A DNA stretch of 64,000 nucleotides from Candidatus Scatomonas merdigallinarum (GCA_018716305.1 DVKB01000009.1:1-64000); one strand, 5' to 3'; shown: positions 45,168 to 54,409, counted from the first letter of the stretch. Numbers and translations: made by a program. Notes: generated by a model not told the origin, from the sequence alone.

Positions 45168-46160
45168 ATGGAAAATCTTGTGGCATGGATTTTACGGGCC
45201 ATCCCCTTTGGAACTATCATCATGTTCGGAGGCATGGGCGAGACTCTGACGGAAAAATCCGGAAATCTGAATCTGGGCGTCCCCGGCATTATGTATCTGG
45301 GAGGCTTTGCCGGCTTTGCCAGCGCGTATTTTTATGAGACCTCCACGCCGAATCCGGTGCCGGCCCTCTGCGTGGTCATTGCCCTGCTTTCCTGCGTCGG
45401 CGCCGCCATGCTGGGAGGACTGATCTTCAGTTTTCTGACCATCACCCTTCGGGCCAACCAGAATGTGACAGGCCTGGCTCTTACCATTTTCGGGCAGGGG
45501 GTAGCCAATTTCTTCGGCGTGCGGATCCTGGACGGAGCTACTTATTCAGCCGCTCCGGTGACCTACAGCGCTTTTTCCGCCAAGCTTCCCGGGGTTACCG
45601 AGCATTTCGGGCTTTTTGGGCGGCTGGTGCTGAACTACGGATTTCTGGTTTACGCGGCCGTGATCCTGGCGGTGGCGCTGCATTTCTTCTTTAAGAGAAC
45701 CCGGACGGGACTGAATCTGCGGGCGGTGGGCGAGAGTCCCGCCACGGCGGACGCGGCCGGGGTGCATGTGATCCGGTATAAATATCTGGCTACCTGTATC
45801 GGAGCCGGTATTTCCGGCATCGGCGGCCTGTATTACGTGCTGGACTACAGCCAGGGTATCTGGGCTACCACAGGCCAGATGGAGGCTCTGGGCTGGCTGG
45901 CTGTGGCACTGGTGATCTTTACCACCTGGAAGCCGCTGAACGCCATCTGGGGAGCCTACCTCTTCGGCATGCTGTACTGGCTGTATATGTTCCTGCCGGA
46001 TGTGCTGGGTATCCATGTGGCCAGCTACATGACGGATCTGATCCAGATGGTGCCCTACGTGGTGACTATTCTGGTGCTGATTGTAGCCAGTTTCCGGAAA
46101 AAGAAGGAGAATCAGCCTCCGGCCAGTCTGGGACTGTCCTACTTCCGGGAAGAACGATAA
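45168..46160 (+). CDS. Nucleoside ABC transporter permease 2
   Basis: Second membrane permease (330 aa) of the BMP-type importer, forming a heterodimer with the preceding one. It carries the coupling segment GETLTEKSGNLNLGVPGIMY near the N-terminus and the GESPATADAAGVHVIRYK loop, both characteristic of this family. Eight or more hydrophobic helices are visible. It is the last gene of the operon. A hairpin without T-run follows at 46180. Confidence 0.93.
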   Translation: MENLVAWILRAIPFGTIIMFGGMGETLTEKSGNLNLGVPGIMYLGGFAGFASAYFYETSTPNPVPALCVVIALLSCVGAAMLGGLIFSFLTITLRANQNVTGLALTIFGQGVANFFGVRILDGATYSAAPVTYSAFSAKLPGVTEHFGLFGRLVLNYGFLVYAAVILAVALHFFFKRTRTGLNLRAVGESPATADAAGVHVIRYKYLATCIGAGISGIGGLYYVLDYSQGIWATTGQMEALGWLAVALVIFTTWKPLNAIWGAYLFGMLYWLYMFLPDVLGIHVASYMTDLIQMVPYVVTILVLIVASFRKKKENQPPASLGLSYFREER

Positions 46161-46179
46161 AATACGGTATATCAGCGCG

Positions 46180-46206
46180 GGCTGCTTCTGCTTCGGCAGA
46201 GCAGCC
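46180..46206 (+). terminator. Hairpin after the transporter operon
   Basis: GGCTGC-TTCTGC pairs with GCAGA-GCAGCC around a TTCG tetraloop, with one bulge. No T-run follows, so termination strength is uncertain. Confidence 0.5.
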
Positions 46207-46267
46207 TGCCGCCGTTTCCGGTGATTGGACAATTTTCTTCCAGTGTCCTAACAGGGAAAAATGGCTA

Positions 46268-46296
46268 TTGACTGTTGAGGAGAAACGATGTAAGGT
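46268..46296 (+). promoter_or_regulatory. Candidate metK promoter
   Basis: TTGACT at 46268-46273, a 17-base spacer and TAAGGT at 46291-46296 within GATGTAAGGTTA. Transcription would start about 30 bases before the riboswitch. The same pair of elements and spacing is found before the first GH43 gene. Confidence 0.55.
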
Positions 46297-46332
46297 TAGT
46301 AGCGTAGCGAGAGTACAATTTTATATGCTTTT

Positions 46333-46432
46333 CTCTTATTCAGAGTGGCGGAGGTACATAGGACCTGTGAAACCACGGCAACCCCATGGATGGAAGGTGC
46401 CAGCCTGAGCGAAGATTTCGAACAATAAGGGG
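46333..46432 (+). promoter_or_regulatory. SAM-I (S-box) riboswitch upstream of metK
   Basis: The P1 helix CTTATT (46335-46340) pairs with AATAAG (46424-46429). Inside are the S-box landmarks AGAG..GGAGG, TGTGAAACCACGGCAACC and AAGGTGCCA. The aptamer binds S-adenosylmethionine and is followed by a terminator hairpin, so high SAM should switch metK off. Its position before a SAM synthetase gene is classical. Confidence 0.93.
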
Positions 46433-46452
46433 ATACAAGCTTAACAGCCAGG

Positions 46453-46476
46453 TCCGCCTTATAAGGCGGGCTTTTT
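46453..46476 (+). terminator. SAM riboswitch expression-platform terminator
   Basis: CCGCCTT pairs with AAGGCGG and is followed by CTTTTT. It lies 20 bases after the aptamer and 86 bases before metK. Confidence 0.88.
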
Positions 46477-46562
46477 GTATGCAGTTTCGTCTGCTCCGGC
46501 AGTTATGGCATCCTTTGGAAGGATGCGGAGAAAGAAAAGCAACAGAAGAAAAGGAGACGAAA

Positions 46563-47750
46563 ATGGAAAAAAGACTTTTTACTTCCGAGTCCGTTACAGA
46601 AGGACATCCGGATAAAATCTGCGACGCGATTTCAGACGCCATCCTGGACGCTCTGGTGGCCCAGGATCCCATGAGCCGTGTGGCCTGCGAGACCTGCACT
46701 ACCACCGGCGTGGTGATGGTCATGGGAGAGATCACCTCCAAGGCCAACATCGATATTCCTCAGATTGTCCGGGATACTGTGACCGAGATCGGCTACACCA
46801 GAGGAAAATTCGGCTTTGACGCCGAGACCTGCGCGGTAATCACGGCCATTGACAAGCAGTCCACCGACATCGCCATGGGCGTGGACAAGGCTCTGGAGGC
46901 CAAGGAAAACACCATGTCCGATGAGGATATCGACGCCATCGGCGCCGGAGATCAGGGAATGATGTTCGGCTATGCCTGCAGCGAGACCGAGGAGTATATG
47001 CCCTATCCCATCGCCCTGGCCCACAAGCTGGCAAGAAAACTGACCGAAGTCCGCAAGAACGGCACTCTGCCCTACCTGCGTCCCGACGGAAAGACCCAGG
47101 TTACCGTGGAGTACGATGAGGACGGAAAGCCCTTCCGCCTGGACGCGGTGGTTCTGTCCACCCAGCACGGACCGGAAGTTTCCCAGGAGCAGATCCATGG
47201 GGATATTAAGAAGTATGTGTTCGATCCCATCCTTCCCAAGGATATGATCGATGAGGAGACCAAGTTCTTTATTAATCCTACCGGCCGTTTCGTCATCGGA
47301 GGACCTCACGGAGATTCCGGTCTCACCGGCCGCAAGATCATCGTGGACACCTACGGCGGATATGCCCGCCACGGCGGCGGCGCCTTCTCCGGCAAGGACT
47401 GCACCAAGGTAGACCGTTCCGCTGCTTACGCTGCCCGTTACGTGGCCAAGAACCTGGTGGCTGCGGGCCTGGCGGACAAGTGCGAGCTTCAGCTGTCCTA
47501 CGCCATCGGCGTGGCTCATCCCACCTCCATTCAGGTGGAGACCTTCGGCACCGGCAAGCTGTCCGATGAGAAACTGACAGAGATCGTCCGGGAAAACTTT
47601 GACCTGCGTCCCGCCGGCATCATCCGGATGCTGGATCTGCGCCGCCCCATTTACAAACAGACGGCCGCTTATGGACATTTCGGAAGAAACGATCTGGATC
47701 TTCCCTGGGAGAAGCTGGACAAAGTGGACGCGCTGAAGAAATATCTGTGA
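46563..47750 (+). CDS. metK: S-adenosylmethionine synthetase
   Basis: Cytoplasmic enzyme that forms S-adenosylmethionine from methionine and ATP. It has 395 aa, the normal length. Motifs: [20 protein letters not shown] at the N-terminus, [12 protein letters not shown], and [20 protein letters not shown] with the conserved GGGAFSGKD after it. ATG 46563 is preceded by AAAAGGAGA; the frame extends far upstream into the riboswitch, so the longer version is not real. Expression is predicted to be controlled by the SAM-I riboswitch directly upstream, and a bidirectional terminator follows. Confidence 0.98.
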   Translation: MEKRLFTSESVTEGHPDKICDAISDAILDALVAQDPMSRVACETCTTTGVVMVMGEITSKANIDIPQIVRDTVTEIGYTRGKFGFDAETCAVITAIDKQSTDIAMGVDKALEAKENTMSDEDIDAIGAGDQGMMFGYACSETEEYMPYPIALAHKLARKLTEVRKNGTLPYLRPDGKTQVTVEYDEDGKPFRLDAVVLSTQHGPEVSQEQIHGDIKKYVFDPILPKDMIDEETKFFINPTGRFVIGGPHGDSGLTGRKIIVDTYGGYARHGGGAFSGKDCTKVDRSAAYAARYVAKNLVAAGLADKCELQLSYAIGVAHPTSIQVETFGTGKLSDEKLTEIVRENFDLRPAGIIRMLDLRRPIYKQTAAYGHFGRNDLDLPWEKLDKVDALKKYL

Positions 47751-47791
47751 TAAAACGGAATCAGAAAAGCGGACTGTGAAGAGTAAGAGAG

Positions 47792-47834
47792 AAAAGAGTC
47801 TGCCGCGCCTGGAAACAGGCGGGCAGGCTCTTTT
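47792..47834. terminator. Bidirectional terminator between metK and the thiolase gene
   Basis: A long stem built from AAAGAG, CTGCC and CGCCTG pairs with CAGGCG, GGCAG and CTCTTT around a GAAA loop. T residues follow on the plus strand and an A-run precedes it. It lies between convergent genes. Confidence 0.85.
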
Positions 47835-47857
47835 ACACAGACCGGGGTTTGCTTTGA

Positions 47858-49039
47858 CTATTCTCTTTCTACAATGGCCGCGCAGCCCATGCCGCCTCCT
47901 ACGCAGAGGGTTGCCAGACCTTTCTTAGCGTCCCGTTTTTCCATCTCGTAGAGCAGGGTTACCAGGATCCGGCAGCCGGAGCAGCCTACCGGGTGGCCCA
48001 GGGCGATGGCGCCGCCGTTGACGTTTACCTTGCTCATGTCAAAGTCCAGATCCCGGGCAACCGCCACGGACTGAGCGGCAAAAGCCTCGTTTGCCTCCAC
48101 CAGATCCATATCCTGGATGGTCAGACCGGTTCTGGCAAAGAGCTTTTTAGTAGCGGCGATGGGGCCCACGCCCATGATGGAGGGATCCACGCCGGCCAGG
48201 GTTCCGTCGATCCAGGTTGCCATGGGTTTTACTCCCAGTTCTTTGGCTTTTTCTTCGCTCATGACTACAATGGCGGCAGCGCCGTCGTTGATGGAGGAGG
48301 CGTTTCCGGCGGTCACCATGCCGTCCTTCTTGAAGGCGGGACGGAGCTTGGAAAGGCTCTCCACCGTAACGCCCTGGCGGGGGCCTTCATCGGTGTCGAA
48401 GAGTACGGTTTCTTTTTTCTTCTTGACTTCCACCGGAACGATCTCATCTTTGAAGCGTCCGGAAGCAATGGCCGCGCAGGCTTTCTGCTGGCTGTTGGCG
48501 GCAAAGGCGTCCAGTTCCTCACGGGTCAGTCCCCACTGCTCCGCTACATTTTCAGCGGTGATGCCCATGTGATAGTGGTGGAAAGCATCTGTAAGGGCGT
48601 CTGTGATCATGGTGTCGTAGATCTGGTTATTGCCCATGCGGTAGCCGAAACGGGCGTTCTGCAGGGCGTAGGGAGCCATGGACATGTTTTCGATGCCGCC
48701 GGCTACGATGATGTCAGCCTCGCCCTCCCGGATCATTCTGGCGGCGGTATTTACGCAGTCCAGACCGGAGCCGCAGAGCACGTTGATGGTGATGGCCGGG
48801 GATTCCACGGGAATGCCGGCGTTGACAGCGGCCTGTCTGGCGGGATTCTGGCCGGTTCCGGCCTGGATGACACAGCCCATGTAGACCATGTCCACCTGCT
48901 CCGGTTTTACGCCGGAGCGCTTCAGGGCCTCTTTGATAACGATGGTTCCCAGTTCCGGGGCGGGGGTGGTGCTTAAGGCTCCGCCCATGACGCCGATTGC
49001 GGTCCGGCAGGCGCCGGCCAGTACGATTTTTTTAGCCAT
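47858..49039 (-). CDS. thlA: Acetyl-CoA C-acetyltransferase (thiolase)
   Basis: Cytoplasmic biosynthetic thiolase (393 aa) that condenses two acetyl-CoA to acetoacetyl-CoA, the first step toward butyrate in clostridia. The nucleophile is Cys89 in NVLCGSGLD. The C-terminal catalytic motifs [14 protein letters not shown] and CVGGGMGCA are intact, and NEAFAAQ is present. The ATG has the strong site AAGGAGG. It stands alone; no other butyrate genes are in the window, so its pathway assignment is by family only. The promoter TTGCAT-N16-TATCAT is just upstream. Confidence 0.95.
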   Translation of the reverse strand: MAKKIVLAGACRTAIGVMGGALSTTPAPELGTIVIKEALKRSGVKPEQVDMVYMGCVIQAGTGQNPARQAAVNAGIPVESPAITINVLCGSGLDCVNTAARMIREGEADIIVAGGIENMSMAPYALQNARFGYRMGNNQIYDTMITDALTDAFHHYHMGITAENVAEQWGLTREELDAFAANSQQKACAAIASGRFKDEIVPVEVKKKKETVLFDTDEGPRQGVTVESLSKLRPAFKKDGMVTAGNASSINDGAAAIVVMSEEKAKELGVKPMATWIDGTLAGVDPSIMGVGPIAATKKLFARTGLTIQDMDLVEANEAFAAQSVAVARDLDFDMSKVNVNGGAIALGHPVGCSGCRILVTLLYEMEKRDAKKGLATLCVGGGMGCAAIVERE

Positions 49040-49088
49040 TGGATTTGTCCTCCTTCATATGGTGTAAAGATACTTTTTCGCTATCTCT

Positions 49089-49116
49089 ATGATAGCAGAA
49101 AATAAAAAAAATGCAA
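49089..49116 (-). promoter_or_regulatory. Thiolase promoter
   Basis: On the minus strand TTGCAT (49111-49116) is followed after 16 bases by TATCAT (49089-49094). The -35 box is embedded in the end of the terminator stem of the upstream EamA gene. Confidence 0.65.
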
Positions 49117-49148
49117 CGGATATTGTTATTTTTATAACAATATCCGCC
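49100..49148 (-). terminator. Terminator of the EamA transporter gene
   Basis: A perfect 13-bp stem (ATAACAATATCCG with its complement), extended by G-T pairs to about 17 bp, is followed on the minus strand by eight T residues. It lies 27 bases beyond the EamA stop codon. Confidence 0.88.
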
Positions 49149-49175
49149 GCGTTTTTTCCGGGAAGAGCGGAAAAC

Positions 49176-50108
49176 TCAGGAAACAGAGGTATCCCTGCGG
49201 TTTACCAGAAAAATTCCCAGAGATACCAAGATCAGGGCGGCCAGACCGTAGAGGCTGAAGGCCTGGTTGTTTTCTCCCAGCAGAAGGGCGGAGAGGATCA
49301 CGCCGAATACCGGATTCATAAATCCGAAGACGGCAATCCGGCTGACGGGATTATATTTCAGCAGGATTCCCCAGAGACTGTAGGCCACGGCAGAGATCAT
49401 AGCCATATAAAGCAGAAGCAGGGAGGAGGGAATGGTAAAACCGCTGACCCGCCCTCCCATGGCGGCTCCGCCGGCAGCCAGAATCAGACCGCCCAGGATA
49501 AACTGCCAGCCGCTGAGCATCACCGGATTTTCTCTGGCAGAAAATTTTTTTACCAGAACGGAGGACAAGGCATAGGACAGAGCGGCGATGAGGATAAAAC
49601 CTTCCCCGGTGAGCCTCATATGGAAATCAAAGGATCCTCCGGCCAGATTAATGAGAATTACTCCCGCGAATCCCGCCGCGCATCCCAGCAGCTTTACCCG
49701 GGTCAGCTTCTCATAACGGAAGAGCAGGCTGGACATGAGGATGGCGAAGAAGGTGCTGGAGGCATTTATAATGGAAGATTTTACCCCGGTAGTGTTGGCA
49801 AGGCCAATATAAAAAAAGAAATACTGGATGATGGTCTGGGCCAGGGACAGAAGTCCGATGGGAACCAGGGCGCTGCGGCGGGGCAGCAGGAGTTTCCGGG
49901 ACGCCAGACTGCCGAAGAGAATCACCAGGATTCCCGCCAGGGTGAACCGGGTCCCGGCGAAAAGGATCTGGGAAGCTGTGTCGGAGGCACCGATAGAAAA
50001 CATCCGATAACCGATCTTTACAACGGGAAATGCGCTGCCCCAGAGAAAACAGCAGATCAGGGTCAGCAGGCAGACAACAGGGATTTTGGTCAGCAGTTTC
50101 TGATTCAT
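49176..50108 (-). CDS. EamA/DMT family transporter
   Basis: Inner-membrane drug/metabolite transporter of 310 aa with about ten hydrophobic helices in two EamA repeats. The first repeat has LICCFLWGSAFPVVKIGY and INASSTFFAILMSSLL; the second has the matching SYALSSVLVKKF and GFMNPVFGVILSALLLGE, typical of the family. Substrates of DMT carriers range from amino acids to nucleotides and cannot be predicted here. It is a single gene with its own terminator. The start ATG is preceded by GGAGAGGA at a slightly long distance. Confidence 0.9.
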   Translation of the reverse strand: MNQKLLTKIPVVCLLTLICCFLWGSAFPVVKIGYRMFSIGASDTASQILFAGTRFTLAGILVILFGSLASRKLLLPRRSALVPIGLLSLAQTIIQYFFFYIGLANTTGVKSSIINASSTFFAILMSSLLFRYEKLTRVKLLGCAAGFAGVILINLAGGSFDFHMRLTGEGFILIAALSYALSSVLVKKFSARENPVMLSGWQFILGGLILAAGGAAMGGRVSGFTIPSSLLLLYMAMISAVAYSLWGILLKYNPVSRIAVFGFMNPVFGVILSALLLGENNQAFSLYGLAALILVSLGIFLVNRRDTSVS

Positions 50109-50162
50109 TACAGTTCATTCCTCTCCATGAAATCACAAGATGCTGAGGTCAAATTAAAATCT

Positions 50163-50227
50163 GGCCTCTTGATACCACGGACTGCTCCGCGCTTCGTGCT
50201 TCCGCAATCCTGGTGTCGTCATAATAA
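50163..50227 (-). repeat. Palindromic intergenic repeat, internally deleted copy
   Basis: On the minus strand this region reads ATTATGAC.GACA, then GGATTGCGGAAGCACGAAG and GCGGAGCAGTCC, matching both ends of the full element at 54501-54672 but lacking its middle. The core can fold because GGATTGC and GCAGTCC (GCAATCC in the full copy) flank GCAC/GTGC-like arms. Confidence 0.6.
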
Positions 50228-50268
50228 TACACCGGAACAAAGCGCAGGGCTTCGTCCCGGTGTATTAT
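50224..50268 (-). terminator. Hairpin after the formate-THF ligase gene
   Basis: A perfect 12-bp stem, ATAATACACCGG (50224-50235) with CCGGTGTATTAT (50257-50268), begins 28 bases beyond the fhs stop. It has a 21-base loop and no T-run, so its strength as a terminator is unclear. Confidence 0.55.
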
Positions 50269-50295
50269 ATAGAATCTTATTAAAATTTACAAGTA

Positions 50296-51984
50296 TCAGA
50301 ACAGACCGGTGATCTTTCCGTTCTCGTCTACATCGATCTTCTCTGCTGCCGGACGTTTGGGCAGGCCGGGCATGGTCATGATCTCTCCGGTGAGGGCTAC
50401 GATGAAGCCTGCTCCTGCGGAGATCTTCAGATTGCGGACGGTTACCTCAAAGTCCGTGGGAGCTCCCAGTTTACCCGGATCATCGGTGAGGCTGTACTGG
50501 GTCTTAGCCACACAGATGGGGCAGTTGCCGTAACCCATAGCTTCCAGCTGCGCCGCCTGTTTCTTGGCGCCTGCGGTGAGCACCGCGCATTTGCCGCCGT
50601 AAACCTTCTGTACGATCTGGTTCAGTTTGTCCTCAATGCTTCCATCCAGTTCATAGGAGAAGGTGAAGCCGGAGTTATCCTCCTCGCAGAGACGAACCAC
50701 TTCATTGGCCAGAGCGATACCGCCCTCGCCGCCTTTGGCCCATACCTCAGAAAGGGCTACATTTACACCCAGCTCTTTGCACTTGCGCTCTACCAGATCC
50801 AGCTCTGCCTTGGTATCCGTGGGGAAGGCGTTGATGGCTACTACGCAGGGCAGATGGTATACGTTCTTGATATTTCCTACGTGCTTCAGCAGGTTGGGAA
50901 GGCCTTTTTCCAGAGCTTCCAGATTCTCGCTGTTCAGCTGATCCTTGGGAACGCCGCCGTTGTATTTCAGGGCGCGGACGGTGGCAACAATGACAACCGC
51001 GTTGGGTTTCAGACCAGCCATCCGGCACTTGATATCCAGGAATTTCTCCGCGCCCAGGTCCGCGCCGAAGCCTGCCTCTGTGATGCAGTAGTCGCCCAGC
51101 TTCAGGGCCATTCTGGTAGCGGTTACAGAGTTGCAGCCGTGAGCGATATTAGCGAAGGGTCCGCCGTGGACAATGGCCGGAACATGCTCCAGAGTCTGTA
51201 CCAGGTTGGGCTTCAGGGCATCCTTCAGCAGCGCGCACATAGCGCCTTCCGCGTGAAGGTCTCCCGCGGTAACCGGTTTCTGCTCAGAAACTTTTCCGTA
51301 GGTATATCCCACTACCAGCCGGGCCAGCCGGGCCTTCAGGTCAGAGATATCGTTGGCCAGGCAGAGAACCGCCATGATTTCGGAGGCAACAGTAATGTCG
51401 TATCCGTCCTCTCTGGGAGTTCCGTTGCTTCTGCCGCCCAGTCCGTCCACTACGTTCCGCAGCTGACGGTCATTCATATCCACACATCTTCTCCAGGTGA
51501 CCTTTCTGGGGTCGATGTTCAGCTCGTTGCCCTGGAAGATATGATTGTCGATCATAGCGGCCAGCAGGTTGTTGGCTGCTCCGATGGCGTGGAAGTCACC
51601 GGTGAAATGAAGGTTGATGTCCTCCATGGGAACTACCTGAGCGTATCCGCCGCCTGCAGCTCCGCCCTTTACGCCGAACACCGGTCCCAGAGAAGGCTCA
51701 CGAAGGGCAACCATAACATTCTTGCCGATTTTCTGCATAGCGTCTGCCAGACCCACGGTGGTGGTGGTCTTTCCCTCTCCTGCGGGAGTAGGGTTGATAG
51801 CGGTCACCAGAACCAGTTTTCCGTCCGGCGCGTCAGATTCTTTTAATAAGTTGTAATCAATTTTCGCTTTGTACCTGCCGTACTGCTCCAGGTACTTGTC
51901 GTCAATCCCTGCCTTTTCGGCAATCTTGGTGATTGGCTCCATCACACACTCCTGCGCGATTTCGATGTCTGATTTGTAACCCAT
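50296..51984 (-). CDS. fhs: Formate-tetrahydrofolate ligase
   Basis: Cytoplasmic enzyme that makes 10-formyl-THF from formate, THF and ATP, feeding purine synthesis and, in acetogens, the methyl branch of the Wood-Ljungdahl pathway. It has 562 aa, the family length. The P-loop segment is [15 protein letters not shown] near 66-80, followed by [20 protein letters not shown] and [17 protein letters not shown], all diagnostic. AAAGGAGAG precedes the ATG. A ZTP riboswitch and its terminator lie in the leader, so expression should rise when the purine precursor ZMP/ZTP accumulates, that is, when 10-formyl-THF is short. Confidence 0.97.
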   Translation of the reverse strand: MGYKSDIEIAQECVMEPITKIAEKAGIDDKYLEQYGRYKAKIDYNLLKESDAPDGKLVLVTAINPTPAGEGKTTTTVGLADAMQKIGKNVMVALREPSLGPVFGVKGGAAGGGYAQVVPMEDINLHFTGDFHAIGAANNLLAAMIDNHIFQGNELNIDPRKVTWRRCVDMNDRQLRNVVDGLGGRSNGTPREDGYDITVASEIMAVLCLANDISDLKARLARLVVGYTYGKVSEQKPVTAGDLHAEGAMCALLKDALKPNLVQTLEHVPAIVHGGPFANIAHGCNSVTATRMALKLGDYCITEAGFGADLGAEKFLDIKCRMAGLKPNAVVIVATVRALKYNGGVPKDQLNSENLEALEKGLPNLLKHVGNIKNVYHLPCVVAINAFPTDTKAELDLVERKCKELGVNVALSEVWAKGGEGGIALANEVVRLCEEDNSGFTFSYELDGSIEDKLNQIVQKVYGGKCAVLTAGAKKQAAQLEAMGYGNCPICVAKTQYSLTDDPGKLGAPTDFEVTVRNLKISAGAGFIVALTGEIMTMPGLPKRPAAEKIDVDENGKITGLF

Positions 51985-52079
51985 AACTCTTTACTCTCCT
52001 TTCTGATGAAGTGCGGCCGTTCTGTTGTCTGTGAACATTTTCAGTGAGCGGAAACAACACTAACAACATGCAGCTAGAC

Positions 52080-52114
52080 AAAAAGGCAGCATTTGTAGCT
52101 TCACAAATGCTGCC
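52080..52114 (-). terminator. ZTP riboswitch expression-platform terminator
   Basis: On the minus strand GGCAGCATTTGT pairs perfectly with ACAAATGCTGCC (12 bp) and is followed by five T residues. Its first strand overlaps the conserved 3' end of the aptamer (CTGGGCA), as expected for a ligand-controlled terminator. Confidence 0.92.
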
Positions 52115-52185
52115 CAGACGGTCGGCTTCACACACGTCCTGCTTCCCCTGTGGTTTTTCCACATATCCGTCAGTACACAGGACTG
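52111..52185 (-). promoter_or_regulatory. ZTP (pfl) riboswitch upstream of fhs
   Basis: Read on the minus strand, the leader carries GACGGATATGTGGAAAAACC, then ACAGGGGAAGC, and ends in the pfl hallmark CCGTCTGGGCA. ZTP riboswitches bind ZMP/ZTP and commonly control fhs and purine genes. The assignment rests on these landmarks and the downstream gene. Confidence 0.85.
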
Positions 52186-52202
52186 TTAAATTGTACAGGC
52201 AT

Positions 52203-52231
52203 AGTATAGCACCTGGAAATCAAAAGTGCAA
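52203..52231 (-). promoter_or_regulatory. fhs promoter
   Basis: On the minus strand TTGCAC (52226-52231), 17 bases and TATACT (52203-52208). Transcription would start about 10 to 15 bases before the riboswitch aptamer. Confidence 0.78.
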
Positions 52232-52246
52232 TCCTTATTTTCAATT

Positions 52247-52333
52247 CATGCCCTTTTGGTTTTTTGCGCGTCATAAAGTCATGATTCCTGCGCCAGCGCA
52301 GCCCGCATGCCTTTTTGACGTTTGTCTCATAAT
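52247..52333 (-). repeat. Palindromic intergenic repeat, left-half copy
   Basis: On the minus strand it starts ATTATGAGACAAACG and continues through GGCATGCGGGCTGCGCTGG and CATGACTTTATG. It matches the first 90 bases of the element at 54501 with a few changes. Short frames that cross it are by-products of the repeat. Confidence 0.8.
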
Positions 52334-52444
52334 AAATATATGAAATAACTCCTGCGCCGGGATGTTTCCCGGGAATTCCGGAAGCCCGCTAAAATCGGAA
52401 AACGGCTGTTCATGATTTATTTACAATTTATTGGCAAATAGCAC

Positions 52445-52473
52445 TTGATTGTGGATAAGAAGTATGCTAGTAT
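52445..52473 (+). promoter_or_regulatory. Promoter of the NlpC/P60 gene
   Basis: TTGATT at 52445-52450, 17 bases and TAGTAT at 52468-52473. The leader to the start codon would be about 65 bases. Confidence 0.6.
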
Positions 52474-52545
52474 GTAGAAAGATTGAAAAAAGTATTTCAG
52501 AAATGTTACAAAAGAGTTTTAAAATGGGTTTTAGGAGTGTTATAC

Positions 52546-53850
52546 ATGCGAAATAAGAGGTTTCTTACATTAGGATTGGTGATTGCGCTGGCAGGCGCGC
52601 AGGTATTGACTGTAAGCGCGGCGCCCACGATAGATGAGGTACAGCAGCAGAAGGAAGATGCCAGCCAGTCTCTGGACGAGCTGACGGATTCCGTTAATAA
52701 ACTGTCTGAGCAGAAGCAGCAGATTGAGAATGAAATTGATGATCTGGACGCGGAACTGATCAGCACCATCGCATCTGTAAATTCCCTGGATCAGCAGATT
52801 CAGGAGCAGGAAGCGGCTCTGGAGGTTACCAGTCAGAACCTGGCAGCGGCGGAGCAGGACAAGGCAGAGCAGTACGAAGCCATGAAGCAGCGGATGCAGT
52901 ACATCTACGAGAGAGGCGGCAGCGGCGGATGGGCTACCATTCTGATGGAGGACGGAGATATTACCAGCCTTCTGAACCGCGCGGAATACACCCAGCAGAT
53001 GTATGATTACGACAGAGAGTGTCTGGAGGAATACGCGCAGACAGTAGCGACCGTCACCGAGCTGCAGGAGCAGCAGAATACAGAGATGGCGGAGCTGGAA
53101 GTCTCAAAGAATGAGCAGGAGGAGCAGAAAGCTTACCTGGAGCAGAAGCTGGAGGAAAAGAAAGCTACTTCTTCCAATTATGACGCGGAGATCGCCGTAG
53201 CCAACGAAAAAGCGGCAGAATATCAGAATCTGATTGAAGAATACAACGCACAGATCCAGAAACTGGTAGAGGAGCAGCAGCGGGCCGCTGCGGAGGAGGC
53301 AGCGAGACAGCAGGCAGCCGCGGAAGAAGCGGCAAGACAGCAGGCGGCCGCAGAGGAAGCCGCCAGACAGGAGGCCGCTCAGCAGCAACAGCAGCAGACG
53401 CCTTCTTATACACCGCCTCAGAATAACGGAGGCAATGAGGATACTCCCGCGGCGGATGACACGCCGGATTACGGCGGCGGTTCTTCCAACAGCACGGTAT
53501 CCGGATCTGTATCCGGACAGGCTGTCATTGATTACGCGCTGCAGTTTGTAGGCAACCCTTATGTATGGGGCGGAAACAGTCTGACCAACGGAACGGACTG
53601 CTCCGGATTTGTTCATCTGGTGTACGCGCACTTCGGAATTTCAGTAGCCAGACAGTCCACTGCGCTGAGAAGTGCCGGCTATGAAGTTTCCTACGCAGAG
53701 GCTCAGCCCGGCGATATCGTCTGCTATGACGGACATGTGGCCCTTTACATGGGCGGCGGCCGAATCGTTCACGCCTCCACACCGGAGACGGGAATTGTGA
53801 CAGGAAGCGTTACCTGCAAGCCCATTATTACCATTCGGCGGGTAGTATAA
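52546..53850 (+). CDS. Secreted PcsB-like coiled-coil NlpC/P60 peptidoglycan hydrolase
   Basis: Secreted endopeptidase of 434 aa that likely cuts peptidoglycan stem peptides during cell division or growth. A signal peptide (1-25, cleavage near VSA-AP) is followed by a long Gln/Glu-rich coiled coil (about 30-270) of the PcsB/CwlO type, including the hairpin QRMQYIYERGGSGGWATIL. A short Ala/Glu repeat and a low-complexity linker precede the NlpC/P60 domain. Catalytic residues are Cys352 in TDCSGFVHLVY, His397 in GHVALYMG and a third polar residue, His409. I use ATG 52546 with the site AGGAG; the frame opens earlier but would bury the signal peptide. PcsB-type enzymes are activated by FtsEX, which is not in this window. 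Confidence 0.93.
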   Translation: MRNKRFLTLGLVIALAGAQVLTVSAAPTIDEVQQQKEDASQSLDELTDSVNKLSEQKQQIENEIDDLDAELISTIASVNSLDQQIQEQEAALEVTSQNLAAAEQDKAEQYEAMKQRMQYIYERGGSGGWATILMEDGDITSLLNRAEYTQQMYDYDRECLEEYAQTVATVTELQEQQNTEMAELEVSKNEQEEQKAYLEQKLEEKKATSSNYDAEIAVANEKAAEYQNLIEEYNAQIQKLVEEQQRAAAEEAARQQAAAEEAARQQAAAEEAARQEAAQQQQQQTPSYTPPQNNGGNEDTPAADDTPDYGGGSSNSTVSGSVSGQAVIDYALQFVGNPYVWGGNSLTNGTDCSGFVHLVYAHFGISVARQSTALRSAGYEVSYAEAQPGDIVCYDGHVALYMGGGRIVHASTPETGIVTGSVTCKPIITIRRVV

Positions 53851-53870
53851 ATTCATACATAACAATAAAA

Positions 53871-53902
53871 GGATTCGCTGTTTCAATCAGCGAATCCTTT
53901 TT
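53871..53902. terminator. Bidirectional terminator
   Basis: GGATTCGCTG (53871-53880) pairs with CAGCGAATCC (53888-53897), then TTTTT. An A-rich stretch before it lets it work for the convergent GNAT gene too. Confidence 0.93.
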
Positions 53903-53935
53903 GAATCAGAGGAAAACCGGTACAACCCTTCCGGG

Positions 53936-54409
53936 TTATCTCAGAATGGTTTCCATGCCTACTTTCTGCGGCTTCAGACCGCAGCTTTCATAAAATTTCA
54001 TGGCTGCCGTGTTGCAGCTCCATACGTTCAGCGTTACATTGTAACATCCCTTCTGCCGGGCAAAGGCCACAACTGCCTCATAAAGGGCGCGTCCCACTCC
54101 TTTTCCCCGGCAGTCTTTATCTACGCACAGGTCGTCAATATAAAGGGTCTTAATATCTGTCATCAGCAGACTGTTTATGTACTGCTGAAAGATGCAGAAG
54201 GCATATCCCAGAACGGCGCCCTCCGGCTCTTCCGCCACAAAGACAGGGCGGCTGTCATCTTCTATAATTTTCAGCAATTCTTCCTCTGAGTATTTTTTTG
54301 TTCCCGGGCGGAACAGGTCAGGGCGTCCCTGATGGTGGATCTGTGCCACCTGCAGCAGGAGACGGTGGATGGTTTCTGTGTCACTTCTTTTCGCGCGTCT
54401 GATATTCAA
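53936..54409 (-). CDS. GNAT family N-acetyltransferase
   Basis: Cytoplasmic acetyl-CoA-dependent acetyltransferase of 157 aa. The acetyl-CoA pyrophosphate loop is CRGKGVGRALYEA (motif A), preceded by the strand IKTLYIDDLCVDK and followed by NVTLNVWSCNTAAMKFYESCG (motif B). Acceptors of such enzymes include aminoglycosides, polyamines and protein N-termini, and none can be chosen here. It is a single gene that converges on the NlpC/P60 gene. A TCAGACTTTGAATATC-type leader shows no strong promoter. Confidence 0.9.
   Translation of the reverse strand: MNIRRAKRSDTETIHRLLLQVAQIHHQGRPDLFRPGTKKYSEEELLKIIEDDSRPVFVAEEPEGAVLGYAFCIFQQYINSLLMTDIKTLYIDDLCVDKDCRGKGVGRALYEAVVAFARQKGCYNVTLNVWSCNTAAMKFYESCGLKPQKVGMETILR

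Noticed and set aside
52111..52185. THF riboswitch for fhs
   Set aside because: The conserved 3' motif CCGTCTGGGCA and gene context fit the ZTP class; THF aptamer signatures were not seen.
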